In this document: positions 1 through 9,326 of the stretch, piece after piece
How the letters are laid out: every line of letters begins with the position of its first letter
How positions within the stretch are numbered: the first letter of the stretch is position 1
From: Absicoccus porci
GTDB taxonomy: Bacteria; Bacillota_I; Bacilli_A; Erysipelotrichales; Erysipelotrichaceae
Reading direction: 5' to 3'
DNA: 64,000 nt
NCBI RefSeq assembly: GCF_003725415.1
Contig: NZ_RJQC01000002.1
Coordinates: 240,580-304,579, forward strand
Notes under the pieces: model-generated
What the model saw: the letters and a program-made list of their open reading frames with translations, nothing else
Database searches by the model: none
What the model was told of the DNA's origin: nothing
Position numbers and translations under genes: made by a program

Positions 1-279
1 TTCCTTCATGTAGAACAGCTGTTTGATTATGGATCTGCTGTTCGAAAAGTCATGTATACGACAAATGCGATCGAATCGGTAAATTCCTCCTTTCGAAAAG
101 TGACGAAAAAAGGGTCATTTCCAAATCATGAAGCTGTATTCAAGCTGCTCTATTTACGGGTGAAGGAACTACAGAAAAAATGGGACAAAGGACATTTGAA
201 TAATTGGTCGATGGTATTGAATCAATTGTTGGTCAACGATCAGTTTAAGGATCGTATCGAAAAGTACATTCAATACTGA
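1..279 (+). CDS. IS256-family transposase, C-terminal part (cut by window start)
   Basis: The frame is open from base 1 and ends with TGA at 277-279, so only about the last 92 residues are present. The stretch TTNAIESVNSSFRKVTKKG (about residues 19-37 of this fragment) is the C-terminal block of mutator/IS256-type DDE transposases; the Glu in NAIES is the family's last catalytic acidic residue. The enzyme cuts and joins insertion-sequence DNA. The upstream part carrying the two catalytic Asp residues lies outside the window, so intactness cannot be judged. The element's right end should lie shortly downstream, possibly in the sequence around 300-340, but I cannot fix the inverted repeat without the left end. 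Confidence 0.85.
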   Translation, partial: FLHVEQLFDYGSAVRKVMYTTNAIESVNSSFRKVTKKGSFPNHEAVFKLLYLRVKELQKKWDKGHLNNWSMVLNQLLVNDQFKDRIEKYIQY

Positions 280-344
280 ATCTTGAAATGATATATATTC
301 CAAGTTCCTTGTTTACAATGAGACTCCGCCCCTAAGAACCCGAA

Positions 345-386
345 AAAACGGCCAGTCAAAAAAATCAATTTTCAGCTGGCCGTTTT
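345..386 (+). terminator. Hairpin after IS256 transposase
   Basis: Perfect 11-bp inverted repeat AAAACGGCCAG (345-355) and CTGGCCGTTTT (376-386) around a 20-base loop, ending in a short T run. It probably stops transcription leaving the transposase. It could also lie just outside the element and protect the flanking DNA. Confidence 0.55.
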
Positions 387-513
387 AAGCATACCTTAGG
401 GTCGATCATTATAAACAAGTTTTCTCGGCATAAAACATCATTTTAAAAACAAGATCGAGAACTTATCAAAATCGACTATAAAATATTAAATACACACTTT
501 TCTTGACAAACCC

Positions 514-654
514 GCGAAAGCCAATGAACTGGATCCATATAAATATCTGAATCTTCTATTCAATTCATTACCTGGACTAGACTTTATATCCGATCCTTCA
601 TTACTGGATGATTATCTGCCATGGTGCAGTGATATAAAGACAATATGTAAATAA
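514..654 (+). pseudogene. IS66-type transposase, C-terminal remnant
   Basis: Bases 514-654 read as 46 codons ending in TAA. AKANELDPYKYL, then SLPGLDF, then LLDDYLPW match the usual end of IS66-family TnpC transposases (ANGLxPYxYL ... LLPW). The same frame has a stop at 487-489 and there is no start or ribosome site, so this is a dead tail. No other part of the IS66 element is recognisable in the window. Together with the adjacent IS256 end it marks 1-720 as a place where mobile elements have repeatedly inserted and decayed. Confidence 0.8.
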
Positions 655-700
655 ACCCGTTATGATACAAATAACTGTTTGTTCACAACGGGTTTTGTTT
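653..700 (+). terminator. Hairpin terminator of the IS66 remnant
   Basis: AAACCCGTT (653-661) pairs with AACGGGTTT (687-695), followed by a T-rich tract. It starts inside the transposase stop codon, as expected for the native terminator of that gene. Confidence 0.6.
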
Positions 701-720
701 ATAACATCATAGACACTGAT

Positions 721-891
721 TTATCTGACGCTTACCTTAGAACGATTATTTAAGCTTTTAAATAAGCATTTATTATTATTTTGTTTCAAACCATTTATCA
801 CTATATTTTTTAGATGTGGAAATTGCTTAATAAATATTTCTATTTCAGCATAAGTTTTTTCATAACTTTCAATATCTTTTTTATTTATCAT
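721..891 (-). CDS. Small hypothetical ORF (56 aa)
   Basis: ATG at 891 to TAA at 721 gives a 56-residue, charged, Asn/Lys-rich protein with no motif I recognise. Only a weak purine stretch (GTGAG) precedes the ATG. The frame stays open upstream of the ATG into the guaA terminator, so the ORF may be the remains of a longer reading frame or may be chance. It is transcribed in the same direction as guaA but lies beyond its terminator. Base composition is more AT-rich than the neighbouring genes, in keeping with the IS-scarred surroundings. Treat it as doubtful. Confidence 0.25.
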   Translation of the reverse strand: MINKKDIESYEKTYAEIEIFIKQFPHLKNIVINGLKQNNNKCLFKSLNNRSKVSVR

Positions 892-917
892 TTTGTACTC
901 ACGGCCAAAATTGGCAT

Positions 918-945
918 ATAAAAAAGCCCTTATATAAAGGACTTT
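918..945 (-). terminator. guaA terminator
   Basis: On the minus strand AAGTCCTT (944-937) pairs with AAGGGCTT (931-924, one G-U pair), followed by a run of T. It lies 15 bases after the guaA stop and ends the long minus-strand operon that starts near 9685. Confidence 0.8.
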
Positions 946-959
946 TAATGTTTATTGAA

Positions 960-2501
960 TTATTCAAACTCAATCGTTCCAGGAGGCTTAGAAGTGATGT
1001 CATACACTACGCGATTGACATGATCTACTTCATTGACGATACGATTGGAAATACGATCTAATACCTCAAATGGGATCTTTGCCCAATCGGCTGTCATACC
1101 ATCGATTGAAGTAACAGCTCGAATCGCTACGGCATAATCATAGGTTCTTTGATCCCCCATGACACCCACACTACGCATATTCGTCAGAGCTGTAAAATAT
1201 TGCCAGATTTCCTTGTTTAAACCAGCCTTGGCAATTTCTTCACGCAAGATATAATCACTATCTTGTACAATCTTGATCTTTTCATCGGTCACATCGCCTA
1301 AGATACGAATACCCAAACCAGGACCTGGGAACGGCTGACGCCATACCATCTCTTCTGGAAGACCTAGTTCTTCACCTAAAGCACGTACTTCATCTTTAAA
1401 TAATGTATTTAATGGCTCGATCAATTGAAACTGCATATCTTTTGGCAAACCACCTACATTGTGATGCGATTTGATCGTTTGTGCCGTCTTGGTACCCGAT
1501 TCAATGACATCGGTATACAACGTCCCTTGTGCCAACCACTTGATTTCTTCACCAGCTGTTAACTTCTTGACCTCATCATCAAATGTATATACAAATTCAT
1601 TACCAATGATCTTACGTTTCTTTTCTGGATCCGTAACACCTTTCAACTTGGACATAAAACGATCTTTCGCATCGATCTTGACCAAATTGACATTCATGTT
1701 CTTACCAAATGTCTCTACAACACTTTCGGCTTCACCCTTACGCAATAGACCATGATCAATAAACATACAAATCAATTGATCACCAATGGCCTGATGTAGT
1801 AAAGCAGCCACTACGCTAGAATCCACACCACCAGATAAACCTAATAAGACTTTATCCGAACCGACTTGTTCTTGGATTTTCTTCGTCTGTGTCGCAATAA
1901 AATCTTTCATCGACCAATTGTTTTTGGCCTGACAAATCTTGAATACAAAGTTTCGTAAAATATCATTTCCATATTCCGAATTTCGTACTTCCGGATGAAA
2001 TTGTAATGTATAAATCTTCTTTTCAATATTGGCTGTCGCTGCATTTGGACACGTATCACTCGTTGCCAATACTTCAAATCCCGGTGCCAATTGGGATACT
2101 TTATCCCCATGTGACATCCAAACGGTTTGTTTCTTTGGCGTTCCCGCAAATAATTCATTTTCATGATCAATCGTTATTTCCGTACGACCATATTGTCTTT
2201 CTTCACTGGATTCGACTTTTCCACCCATTTCATAGTGAATCATCTGCATACCGTAACAAATACCTAAAATTGGTAAGCCACTGGTAAAGATAGCTGGATC
2301 ACATTTTGGTGCATCCGCTTCATAGACACTATTCGGACCACCACTAAATACGATTCCCTTAACATCACCTAAGGCAAGAATATCTTCCAATTTCATTTCA
2401 TTCGAATGCAACTCGGAATACACTCCAAATTCACGAATACGACGAGCAATCAATTGATTATATTGACTTCCAAAATCCAAAACAATAATTTTATCTGGCA
2501 T
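960..2501 (-). CDS. guaA: GMP synthase (glutamine-hydrolysing)
   Basis: Converts XMP to GMP with ATP and glutamine in the cytoplasm, the last step of guanine nucleotide synthesis. All parts of the 513-residue enzyme are visible: an N-terminal class I glutamine amidotransferase with nucleophile Cys82 in GICYGM and the His169/Glu171 pair in QFHPEV; the ATP-pyrophosphatase loop SGGVDSS at 223-229; and the C-terminal dimerisation domain ending in the typical KPPGTIEFE-type tail. Length is normal for the family. A clear site (AAGGAG) precedes the ATG. It is the last gene of the minus-strand block, 24 bases after the HAD gene, and has its own terminator. No purine riboswitch is visible directly upstream. 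Confidence 0.97.
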   Translation of the reverse strand: MPDKIIVLDFGSQYNQLIARRIREFGVYSELHSNEMKLEDILALGDVKGIVFSGGPNSVYEADAPKCDPAIFTSGLPILGICYGMQMIHYEMGGKVESSEERQYGRTEITIDHENELFAGTPKKQTVWMSHGDKVSQLAPGFEVLATSDTCPNAATANIEKKIYTLQFHPEVRNSEYGNDILRNFVFKICQAKNNWSMKDFIATQTKKIQEQVGSDKVLLGLSGGVDSSVVAALLHQAIGDQLICMFIDHGLLRKGEAESVVETFGKNMNVNLVKIDAKDRFMSKLKGVTDPEKKRKIIGNEFVYTFDDEVKKLTAGEEIKWLAQGTLYTDVIESGTKTAQTIKSHHNVGGLPKDMQFQLIEPLNTLFKDEVRALGEELGLPEEMVWRQPFPGPGLGIRILGDVTDEKIKIVQDSDYILREEIAKAGLNKEIWQYFTALTNMRSVGVMGDQRTYDYAVAIRAVTSIDGMTADWAKIPFEVLDRISNRIVNEVDHVNRVVYDITSKPPGTIEFE

Positions 2502-2525
2502 GAATTATTCTCCTTCTTATGTTTA

Positions 2526-3188
2526 TTATTCTAGCATATTCTTTTCTAAATAATCTATAACGTCATGGAGCGTATGCATACGCAATTGAATATACGGATA
2601 CATTTGCCGATCCTGCTCGATCCGATCCGGAATAAAAATCGTTTGACAACCAGCTCGACGACCCGCCATGATGCCAAATTTCGAATCTTCTAAGACAAGA
2701 CATTGTTCGGGTGCCTTGCCCAATCGCTTTGCCGCTTCTTTAAAGATCATCGGATCCGGTTTGGAAGGGATGCCTGTTTCTTTACTGGAAACAATTTCTC
2801 GTGGATGAATATCACAATGCGCATACGCAATCAAACGCTCAATGTCTTTTCGCATGGAACTCGAAGCAATCGCATACGGAATCTTCTTTTGATTCAAATA
2901 ACGAATCAACGCTTTCAATCCCGGTTTACAACCATCTTTCGGATTGGGAAACATCCGCATAAAAATATCTAAACGCACTTTTTGGAAATGGTCCATACAC
3001 GCAATGATACCTGGATACGCATCTTCAAACTTCTGCACCGTTCGCGAATCACACCCAATCAATTGACTCACTTCTTTATCCGTGATCATAACGCCTCGTT
3101 CATGACAGACTTGTTTGAATCCTTTAAAAAAAGTCGCTTCGGTATCAAACATCAATCCATCCATATCAAAAATTACCGCTTCAATCAT
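2526..3188 (-). CDS. HAD-superfamily sugar-phosphatase or phosphoglucomutase-like hydrolase
   Basis: A 220-residue subfamily IA HAD protein. Motif I FDMDGLMFDTE sits at about residues 7-17 with the nucleophile Asp and the acid/base Asp two residues later. Motif II is the SS of AIASSSM near 110. Motif III Lys (KPDP) is near 145, and the metal-binding LVLEDSKFGI near 163. An alpha-helical cap lies between motif I and II. Such proteins dephosphorylate or isomerise small phosphorylated sugars or nucleotides; the substrate cannot be read from sequence. It overlaps the upstream hexapeptide-repeat gene by 8 bases and precedes guaA by 24, so it is co-transcribed. Confidence 0.85.
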   Translation of the reverse strand: MIEAVIFDMDGLMFDTEATFFKGFKQVCHERGVMITDKEVSQLIGCDSRTVQKFEDAYPGIIACMDHFQKVRLDIFMRMFPNPKDGCKPGLKALIRYLNQKKIPYAIASSSMRKDIERLIAYAHCDIHPREIVSSKETGIPSKPDPMIFKEAAKRLGKAPEQCLVLEDSKFGIMAGRRAGCQTIFIPDRIEQDRQMYPYIQLRMHTLHDVIDYLEKNMLE

Positions 3189-3630
3189 TCTCTTTCTTCG
3201 CTTCCTCTATATATTGCTTCGCATTGTTGATGATCATTTCTACTTGTTCCTTTGTGGTTTGTTTAATGATTTTTCCTGGACAACCAACCACTACACTATT
3301 AGCTGGAATTTGGGTATTTTCAGGAATTAAGGCACCCGCACCAATGATGGAATGCGTCCCAATGGAAGCCCCATTCATAACGATAGCTCCCATACCAATC
3401 AACACTTCATCTTCAATCGTACAACCATGAATAATGGCGCCATGTCCAATCGTTACGCGTTGTCCAATATGAACGGGAAAACCCTTGTCCACATGGATCA
3501 CACAACCATCTTGAACATTGGTTCCATCCGCAATTTCGATTGCATCACTATCGCCACGAATGACCGCATTGTACCAAACACTGACATCCTTGCCTAAAAT
3601 GACATTGCCTTTCACAATTCCTTTTTGCAC
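3181..3630 (-). CDS. Gamma-carbonic-anhydrase-like hexapeptide-repeat protein
   Basis: 149 residues, nearly all left-handed beta-helix: repeated [IV]-G-x-x-x units such as IGHGAIIHGC, IGMGAIVMNGA and IGAGALI. The conserved R-G-D of AVIRGDSDAI, and His residues in VIHVDKG, IGHGAIIHGC, fit the YrdA/gamma-carbonic-anhydrase group, which form zinc-binding trimers. True carbonic anhydrase activity is often not demonstrated in this group, so function is open. The start is GTG at 3630, which shares one base with the tsaD stop codon (TAGTG), indicating translational coupling. Confidence 0.8.
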   Translation of the reverse strand: MQKGIVKGNVILGKDVSVWYNAVIRGDSDAIEIADGTNVQDGCVIHVDKGFPVHIGQRVTIGHGAIIHGCTIEDEVLIGMGAIVMNGASIGTHSIIGAGALIPENTQIPANSVVVGCPGKIIKQTTKEQVEMIINNAKQYIEEAKKEND

Positions 3631-4631
3631 TATTGGATCTCCCAGTTGGCATCGGCTGTCAACGAAGCATCGGCTCGACGACCATGTTCATACGCAATCG
3701 TTCCGGCAACCGCAATCATGGTCGCATTATCTGTGCACGCAAACATTGGTGGTACCGTAAATGTCACATTTGGATATTCACCTTTTAATTCTTCCACTTT
3801 TTCACGCAAACGACTATTGGCCGAAACGCCACCACCAACAACAAAATGTTTGATGTCTGGAAAATCATTCAACACCAAGCGAATCTTATCAAAGATCTCA
3901 TTCAACGCACATTCTTGGAAGGAACAAGCCAAATCCGCATCACTATATGTTTTTCCTTGGCGTTCCATTCGCTTCGTAAATTGCAGAACGCCACTCTTTA
4001 ATCCCGAAAAACTAAAATCATATTTACCTTGTGTTTTTGGTTTTGGCAAAGCATAGACGTTCTTTCCTTGTTTTGCTAACTTATCAATCTTTGGTCCACC
4101 TGGATAACCCAAATTCATGACACGTGCGACTTTATCAAACGCTTCCCCAATCGCATCATCTTGGGTCGTTCCTAAGATTTCAAAGGAACCCTCTTCTTTC
4201 ATATAGATCAATTGACTATGGCCACCCGATACAACCAATGCCAATACCGGATAGTGTACATCTGTAACCAATTCATTGGCATAGATATGGGCCGCAATAT
4301 GATGCACTGGCACCAACGGTTTATGAAACGCAAACGCCAATGTTTTGGCTGCTTGTACACCGACATGTAAACAACCAATCAAACCAGGTCCTTTGGTTAC
4401 CGCTACCACATCGACATCATCCATCGTCAAATTGGCTTTCTTTAAAGCATCTTCAATCAAATACGAAATATTTTCGACATGAATTCGACTCGCTACTTCG
4501 GGTACGACTCCACCAAATTCTTTATGTACATCGATTTGTGAGGCTACAACACTCGATAAAATGTCTTTGCGATCTTTTACGATCGCTACCGCTGTTTCAT
4601 CACAACTCGATTCAATTCCTAAAACGATCAT
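3630..4631 (-). CDS. tsaD: tRNA N6-adenosine threonylcarbamoyltransferase TsaD
   Basis: Transfers the threonylcarbamoyl group to A37 of ANN-decoding tRNAs, working with TsaB and TsaE, both encoded just upstream. The 333-residue ASKHA-fold protein starts with the canonical MIVLGIESSCDETA. The metal-binding pair H111 and H115 lies in HHIAAH, and the nucleotide-binding VVSGGHSQL follows. The start was put at 4631 because AGGAGG (4643-4638) sits six bases before this ATG; an ATG at 4637 directly abuts the AGGAGG and a GTG at 4652 lies upstream of it. Its ribosome site overlaps the rimI stop. Confidence 0.97.
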   Translation of the reverse strand: MIVLGIESSCDETAVAIVKDRKDILSSVVASQIDVHKEFGGVVPEVASRIHVENISYLIEDALKKANLTMDDVDVVAVTKGPGLIGCLHVGVQAAKTLAFAFHKPLVPVHHIAAHIYANELVTDVHYPVLALVVSGGHSQLIYMKEEGSFEILGTTQDDAIGEAFDKVARVMNLGYPGGPKIDKLAKQGKNVYALPKPKTQGKYDFSFSGLKSGVLQFTKRMERQGKTYSDADLACSFQECALNEIFDKIRLVLNDFPDIKHFVVGGGVSANSRLREKVEELKGEYPNVTFTVPPMFACTDNATMIAVAGTIAYEHGRRADASLTADANWEIQ

Positions 4632-4641
4632 CGTCATCCTC

Positions 4642-5055
4642 CTATAATTCACAGATCATGATCCAAGCATCTTCCCCATCTTGGTAATGATGCTTCGAAC
4701 AATGACTCTTGATAAAACCACACATTTCATATAAACGAATCGCTGGTATATTGGATACCCGCACCTCCAATGTCATTGTTTCACAACCAGCTTGTTTGGC
4801 ATGGACCATACATTCGATCAATAAACGATGGGCATAGCCTTGTTTACGATACGTTGGCAAAATGCCAATTCGTACCAATTCTGCTTGTTCGTAAGCTTCC
4901 CACACAAAGGCATATCCTTCCTTTGTCATCCACGCATGAAAAAAAGGATTGTTTTGAAATTCGGATTCAATTTGTTCCTTGGTCCATGCATCTAGAAAAC
5001 ATTGCGATTCAAAATTTGCCAAAACATTGGCTTTCTTATCATCCACCAACATCAT
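4642..5055 (-). CDS. rimI: Ribosomal-protein-alanine N-acetyltransferase RimI-like
   Basis: A 137-residue GNAT acetyltransferase. The acetyl-CoA binding core reads GILPTYRKQGYAHRLL (about residues 69-84), followed by the RimI-typical TLEVRVSNIPAIRLYEMCGF. RimI acetylates the N-terminus of ribosomal protein S18 in the best-studied species, though the homologue next to tsaB/tsaD may act on other proteins. The ATG overlaps the tsaB TGA (ATGA), and the gene ends in TAG 11 bases before tsaD. The order tsaE-tsaB-rimI-tsaD is common in Bacillota. Confidence 0.88.
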   Translation of the reverse strand: MMLVDDKKANVLANFESQCFLDAWTKEQIESEFQNNPFFHAWMTKEGYAFVWEAYEQAELVRIGILPTYRKQGYAHRLLIECMVHAKQAGCETMTLEVRVSNIPAIRLYEMCGFIKSHCSKHHYQDGEDAWIMICEL

Positions 5056-5648
5056 TTATTTTTATATGCATTGGAAGACTTTAAATATTGCGGAACCAAC
5101 GCATGAATATTCTCGATTTTTCGAGCCGGTACCTGCATAAAATTCGCTAAGAAATCACTTGGTTTGCCTTCTTGATCCAATAAGTACGCATCACCCATTA
5201 AGGTACCTGGATGTTGATCAATAAATGTCTTCACTTCATCCAATGACAAAACTTGTGTTTCCGGATGAATGATGCCATTTTCCACATGTGCAATATAGGC
5301 ACGATGACTACGTGCATCCAAGATTACGTTAGCACTTGGTTCCATACCGGCATACAACTGCATCGTTGAAATACAATATAGTTCTTTATGCATTTGGGTA
5401 CACAACACTTTCGCAATGGTCATCGCAATCCGAATGCCCGTATACGAACCTGGCCCATCGGTAATGATCACCCGATCAATATCGGCATAATCCAAATGGG
5501 TTTGTGCCAATAATTGATTCAATTCCACAAAAATGGTTTCACTTTGTTGCTTAAACGCTTCCTTGGCAATTCCTGCCAATAAACGATCATCTTCATATAG
5601 GCCTAAGACTAAATTTTTATAGGCACTATCCATACATAAACTAATCAT
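5052..5648 (-). CDS. tsaB: tRNA threonylcarbamoyladenosine biosynthesis protein TsaB
   Basis: Partner of TsaD, structurally the same ASKHA fold but lacking its metal site. Diagnostic stretches in the 198 residues are MISLCMDSAYKNL at the N-terminus and ITDGPGSYTGIRI near 62-74, followed by AKVLC. TsaB scaffolds the TsaD-TsaB-TsaE complex that makes t6A37. Its start overlaps the end of tsaE by 8 bases and its stop overlaps the rimI start, so stoichiometric expression by coupled translation is likely. The C-terminal half is less conserved, as usual. Confidence 0.95.
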   Translation of the reverse strand: MISLCMDSAYKNLVLGLYEDDRLLAGIAKEAFKQQSETIFVELNQLLAQTHLDYADIDRVIITDGPGSYTGIRIAMTIAKVLCTQMHKELYCISTMQLYAGMEPSANVILDARSHRAYIAHVENGIIHPETQVLSLDEVKTFIDQHPGTLMGDAYLLDQEGKPSDFLANFMQVPARKIENIHALVPQYLKSSNAYKNK

Positions 5649-6093
5649 TGTATGCCTCCACTATCGTTTGACTTACACTTCCTGTATAGGTCATTTCAAT
5701 TGTTCGTTCTTCATCAATGCCTTCTTCAATCGAGATCGAGATATGATCGTCAGGAATTTGATTGGCGATAAAATTTCCCCATTCGATCACACAAATGCCT
5801 TCATCAAAACAATCTTCAAACCCTAGATCTTGATCAATGCCTTCTAATCGATAGGCATCAATATGATAAAAAGGTTGTCCATTGCCTTGGGTATACGATT
5901 TCATGATCGTAAACGTTGGTGAATTTATGACTTGTTGAATACCTAAAGCCTTGCCAAACGATTGTGTCCAAGTCGTTTTTCCTGCACCTAAATCTCCATC
6001 CAAACAAAGGATGACATGTTTATCTCGACAAAGATCTGCCATTTTTTGTGCAAATCGTTGCGTTTCTGCTAATGAATGAATTTGGATTTTCAT
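5641..6093 (-). CDS. tsaE: tRNA threonylcarbamoyladenosine biosynthesis ATPase TsaE
   Basis: P-loop ATPase that resets the TsaD-TsaB complex during t6A synthesis. The Walker A motif GDLGAGKT is at residues 33-40. It is followed by the family signature SPTFTIMKSY and the HIDAYRLEG stretch, then CVIEWGN. The start was set at ATG 6093, giving 150 residues. A purine-rich site (GGAAG) precedes it, and the upstream in-frame alternative at 6117 lies inside rarA and would add eight residues that family members lack. It overlaps tsaB by 8 bases. Confidence 0.95.
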   Translation of the reverse strand: MKIQIHSLAETQRFAQKMADLCRDKHVILCLDGDLGAGKTTWTQSFGKALGIQQVINSPTFTIMKSYTQGNGQPFYHIDAYRLEGIDQDLGFEDCFDEGICVIEWGNFIANQIPDDHISISIEEGIDEERTIEMTYTGSVSQTIVEAYND

Positions 6094-6094
6094 A

Positions 6095-7429
6095 CTATTT
6101 CTTCCTTTTCTGTTCATGAATCATATGCTTGATATTCTTGATATCTTGCATACGCTTCTTTACTTTTAATTCCGATCCTTGATCTTTCGGTACATAATAT
6201 ACACGATCTTTTAATGCCTCTGGCAAACAAACCATATCCGTCATGTGATATTTGTAGTCATGGGAATATTCATAATCTTTGCCATAGCCAAGATCTTTCA
6301 TCAATCGTGTCGGTGCATTGCGAATTTGCAACGGTACCGGTTGATCCAATGTTGCTTTAGCATCTTGCGACGCATGAATATATGCCGTTTCTAAGGCATT
6401 GGATTTTGGTGCCAAGGCACAATACACGACCGCATGCGTTAAATGCACATTGCATTCGGGCATGCCTAAATAATGACACGCTTGATAGGCGGCAATACAA
6501 ATTTCCAAAGCCCGTGAATCGGCCATACCAATATCTTCCGAAGCAAATCGAACAATGCGACGAGCCACATATAAGGGATCTTCGCCAGCTTCCAACATGC
6601 GTGCTAACCAATAGATGGATGCTTGTACATCACTATTTCGCATACTTTTATGCAAAGCTGAAATGATATTATAATGCTCCTCACCTTGACGATCATATAA
6701 TAGTGATCGTCGTTGCAGACATTGTTTGATGATATCTTGGGAAACATGGATGCCTTCCACATCACTTGGACTATTATATACCACCATTTCTAGAGTATTT
6801 AAAGCAAATCGAGCATCTCCACCCGAAAAATTCGCAATGGCTTCGATTTGCGCATCACTCATATCAATATGTAGTTCCCCAAATCCTTTGGGACTGGAAA
6901 TAGCCCGATGGAGAAGTTCCACAATATCTTCTTGACTTAAGGACTGCAACACAAAAACACGACAACGCGATAAAAGGGCGTTATTTAGCTCAAAACTCGG
7001 ATTTTCCGTCGTTGCCCCAATCAAGGTGATGCTGCCATTTTCTACATACGGTAAAAATGCATCTTGTTGGGCTTTATTGAAACGATGAATTTCATCCACA
7101 AACACAATGGTTTTTTGTCCCAATACTTTGTGTTGTGCCGCTTCTTTCATAACTGCCTTGATATCTTTGATTCCCGACGAAACCGCGGAAAATGTCACAA
7201 AATGGGCTTTGGTCTTATGCGCGATCATTCGCGCTAATGTCGTCTTGCCAACACCGGGCGGGCCCCAAAAAATCATGGATGGTACACTATCATGTTCAAT
7301 CATTTGCCATAATATCCGTCCAGGAGCTACCAATTGTTTTTGACCCACATATTCTTCCAAGGTTTCGGGTCGCATGCGATCCGCTAAAGGACGTGAATCC
7401 GTCGTATCAAATAAAGAAGCTTGTTCCAT
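6095..7429 (-). CDS. rarA: Replication-associated recombination protein A (RarA/MgsA AAA+ ATPase)
   Basis: A 444-residue clamp-loader-like AAA+ ATPase acting at stalled replication forks. MEQASLFD at the N-terminus resembles the SSB- or clamp-interacting start of the family. [13 protein letters not shown] follows, then Walker [10 protein letters not shown] at 56-64, Walker [10 protein letters not shown] near 105, sensor 1 [10 protein letters not shown], and the C-terminal tetramerisation region with [11 protein letters not shown]. The start at 7429 has GGAGG upstream. The reading frame stays open further upstream to 7501, but that would overlap the preceding gene and lacks a ribosome site. 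It ends 1 base before the tsaE start. Confidence 0.95.
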   Translation of the reverse strand: MEQASLFDTTDSRPLADRMRPETLEEYVGQKQLVAPGRILWQMIEHDSVPSMIFWGPPGVGKTTLARMIAHKTKAHFVTFSAVSSGIKDIKAVMKEAAQHKVLGQKTIVFVDEIHRFNKAQQDAFLPYVENGSITLIGATTENPSFELNNALLSRCRVFVLQSLSQEDIVELLHRAISSPKGFGELHIDMSDAQIEAIANFSGGDARFALNTLEMVVYNSPSDVEGIHVSQDIIKQCLQRRSLLYDRQGEEHYNIISALHKSMRNSDVQASIYWLARMLEAGEDPLYVARRIVRFASEDIGMADSRALEICIAAYQACHYLGMPECNVHLTHAVVYCALAPKSNALETAYIHASQDAKATLDQPVPLQIRNAPTRLMKDLGYGKDYEYSHDYKYHMTDMVCLPEALKDRVYYVPKDQGSELKVKKRMQDIKNIKHMIHEQKRKK

Positions 7430-7463
7430 ATCGTTCCTCCGTCCTCCATTATAGCATGGTTCC

Positions 7464-9326
7464 TTATAGGCGCTGTCGTAAATAGTCACGAAGACAAGCA
7501 TTCGTACAATAGATGTAACAACCCTTCATGGCTCGCGTCATCAAGGTTCGATAGGTATTCTTGATAATTTCATCCGCTCGTGCTAAGGCTTGTTGCGGAT
7601 CTTGTTTATATAATTTCTTTAAACCACGAATGGATTGATCACTTTTGGCCCGTTTAGTGAAATCAGTCACGATATGACCATTTTCATAACGCATATCATC
7701 GCCAATGATCACACCCACATAATCAAATTCCAAGCCTTGGGTCGTATGAATACAACCAGCCTCATGGACGGATGTTTCACTAATCGCAAAGGCTTGGCCA
7801 TCATCCAAATTCCAACTGATGCCAAAATCACCAATCTGAATATCATGATAGGAACTATCCTGTCGCTTGGCTTTAGGCCATTCCCAACAATAACCCGCCA
7901 ACATTCGGGCTCGATTGGCGACCTTATTTTTTTCTAAGATCAAATCTTGTACATCTTGGGGATCATCAAAAACACGAATATCATAGTCCAAGCCTTCCAG
8001 ATTAAAATTGGCTGTTTGTCGAATTTCTAAGACATCATCCACCCAAGCCAAATAGCCATTGGATCCATTACACCGAAATTGCGAAAGCAATTCGAGTTCT
8101 GTTACTTGAGAACCTTCCGCTTTGGCCCATTTGCAAATTTCTTCTACCGACCCTATATCTGACATAGTGACTCGTTGACTTTCATCAATAAAGAAGACGG
8201 AACAACCAGCCGCATGGATGATTTCTTTGATTTGATTTTCGCCTTTATTATGAAACAAACCCGATTTTTCATTCAATCGATGCGCTTCATCCACCAATAA
8301 TGTATGGATTTGATTACGTCCTACATCCACATAGGAACCAGAATTTTTAAACATATTATCTACACTGCTTTTTGTGATTTGCCCTTTTAATTTTGATGCA
8401 TACACCTGCCGTGGTGCCCTATTTTTGGAAACATATTGGACAAACTGGCCTTTTTGGGTCAAAGTCGCCAAACACTGAACCGCAATCACGCTTTTACCTG
8501 TTCCAGGTCCGCCGGTACAAATGATCGTTCGTTTTTGATGATCTTTTTGACACTGACAAGATAAGCGAAGAATTTCTTCATACACAACACGTTGTTCATC
8601 GATCATGATAAATTCAGGATTTCCCGCAATCATCGAAGCAATCGCATCCTGCAAGCTTTTTGAAGGCCGAATCGTGCCATGATCGATCTTGTATAATATG
8701 TCTTCATTATCTCCTTTTCGCACAAATCGTTTGATCAATGCGCGTAATTGACTCACTTGACCTTTGGTGAAAGCGGGTGCTTCGGAAGTGTATGCTTCAT
8801 ATTGCTCATCATCCAATAGATCTTGATCCGAACGAATATAATTGTGTAAATAGGCACAAGGAATCAATTGCACATGTGCATCTTGAACCGCCGTATTATA
8901 ATCTTGGATCAATTGCGCATACGACCAAGCTTGATAGGAAGGATGGACCACTTTACGTTGGGCATGGCCAGTATAGGTTTCCACCAAAGTATGCGAATTG
9001 CCAACTTTTTGAAGTTCTTCCCATTGTTTTAATTCAATGATGATCAGGCCTGGATGATTTTCTTCGTCATAGCCCGAAATCATAAAATCGACACGTTTGG
9101 CCGTTTGGGGAATATTGTATTCAATCGCAATGCCTACGTTATCTGGTATATCGGGATCATTCATCACTTTATACATATACTGCATAGAATTGTCCCATGC
9201 TCGAAATTCATTTTTTGATGTATGGCGTCCCATCTTTTTTAATATATTTTGTTCAATATCGATCGCAATGGTATCATTTTCAACACTTTCAAGAAAATCC
9301 CGTCGCGAACCATCATAGACAATCAT
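7464..9326 (-). CDS. DUF2075-type helicase with N-terminal PD-(D/E)xK-like nuclease motif
   Basis: A 620-residue protein. The N-terminal ~170 residues carry a candidate restriction-nuclease core: RVDFMISG (Asp80) and, 18 residues later, LIIIELKQW with Glu98 and Lys100, the D...ExK spacing of PD-(D/E)xK enzymes. The C-terminal part is a superfamily 1-like helicase/ATPase of the DUF2075 type: Walker A GGPGTGKS at 272-279, Walker B LLVDEAHRL near 345, FIDESQRV, the SQFRCNGS motif, and HTTQGLEFDYVGVI near the end. This combination suggests a nucleic-acid processing or defence role; the function is not established. It overlaps the mazG-like gene by 4 bases (ATGA) and precedes rarA by 34. Confidence 0.8.
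   Translation of the reverse strand: MIVYDGSRRDFLESVENDTIAIDIEQNILKKMGRHTSKNEFRAWDNSMQYMYKVMNDPDIPDNVGIAIEYNIPQTAKRVDFMISGYDEENHPGLIIIELKQWEELQKVGNSHTLVETYTGHAQRKVVHPSYQAWSYAQLIQDYNTAVQDAHVQLIPCAYLHNYIRSDQDLLDDEQYEAYTSEAPAFTKGQVSQLRALIKRFVRKGDNEDILYKIDHGTIRPSKSLQDAIASMIAGNPEFIMIDEQRVVYEEILRLSCQCQKDHQKRTIICTGGPGTGKSVIAVQCLATLTQKGQFVQYVSKNRAPRQVYASKLKGQITKSSVDNMFKNSGSYVDVGRNQIHTLLVDEAHRLNEKSGLFHNKGENQIKEIIHAAGCSVFFIDESQRVTMSDIGSVEEICKWAKAEGSQVTELELLSQFRCNGSNGYLAWVDDVLEIRQTANFNLEGLDYDIRVFDDPQDVQDLILEKNKVANRARMLAGYCWEWPKAKRQDSSYHDIQIGDFGISWNLDDGQAFAISETSVHEAGCIHTTQGLEFDYVGVIIGDDMRYENGHIVTDFTKRAKSDQSIRGLKKLYKQDPQQALARADEIIKNTYRTLMTRAMKGCYIYCTNACLRDYLRQRL

Noticed and set aside
1471-2287. Long plus-strand ORFs inside guaA, and similar antisense ORFs throughout the window
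   Set aside because: They lie opposite well-supported genes, lack ribosome sites and show no family motif.
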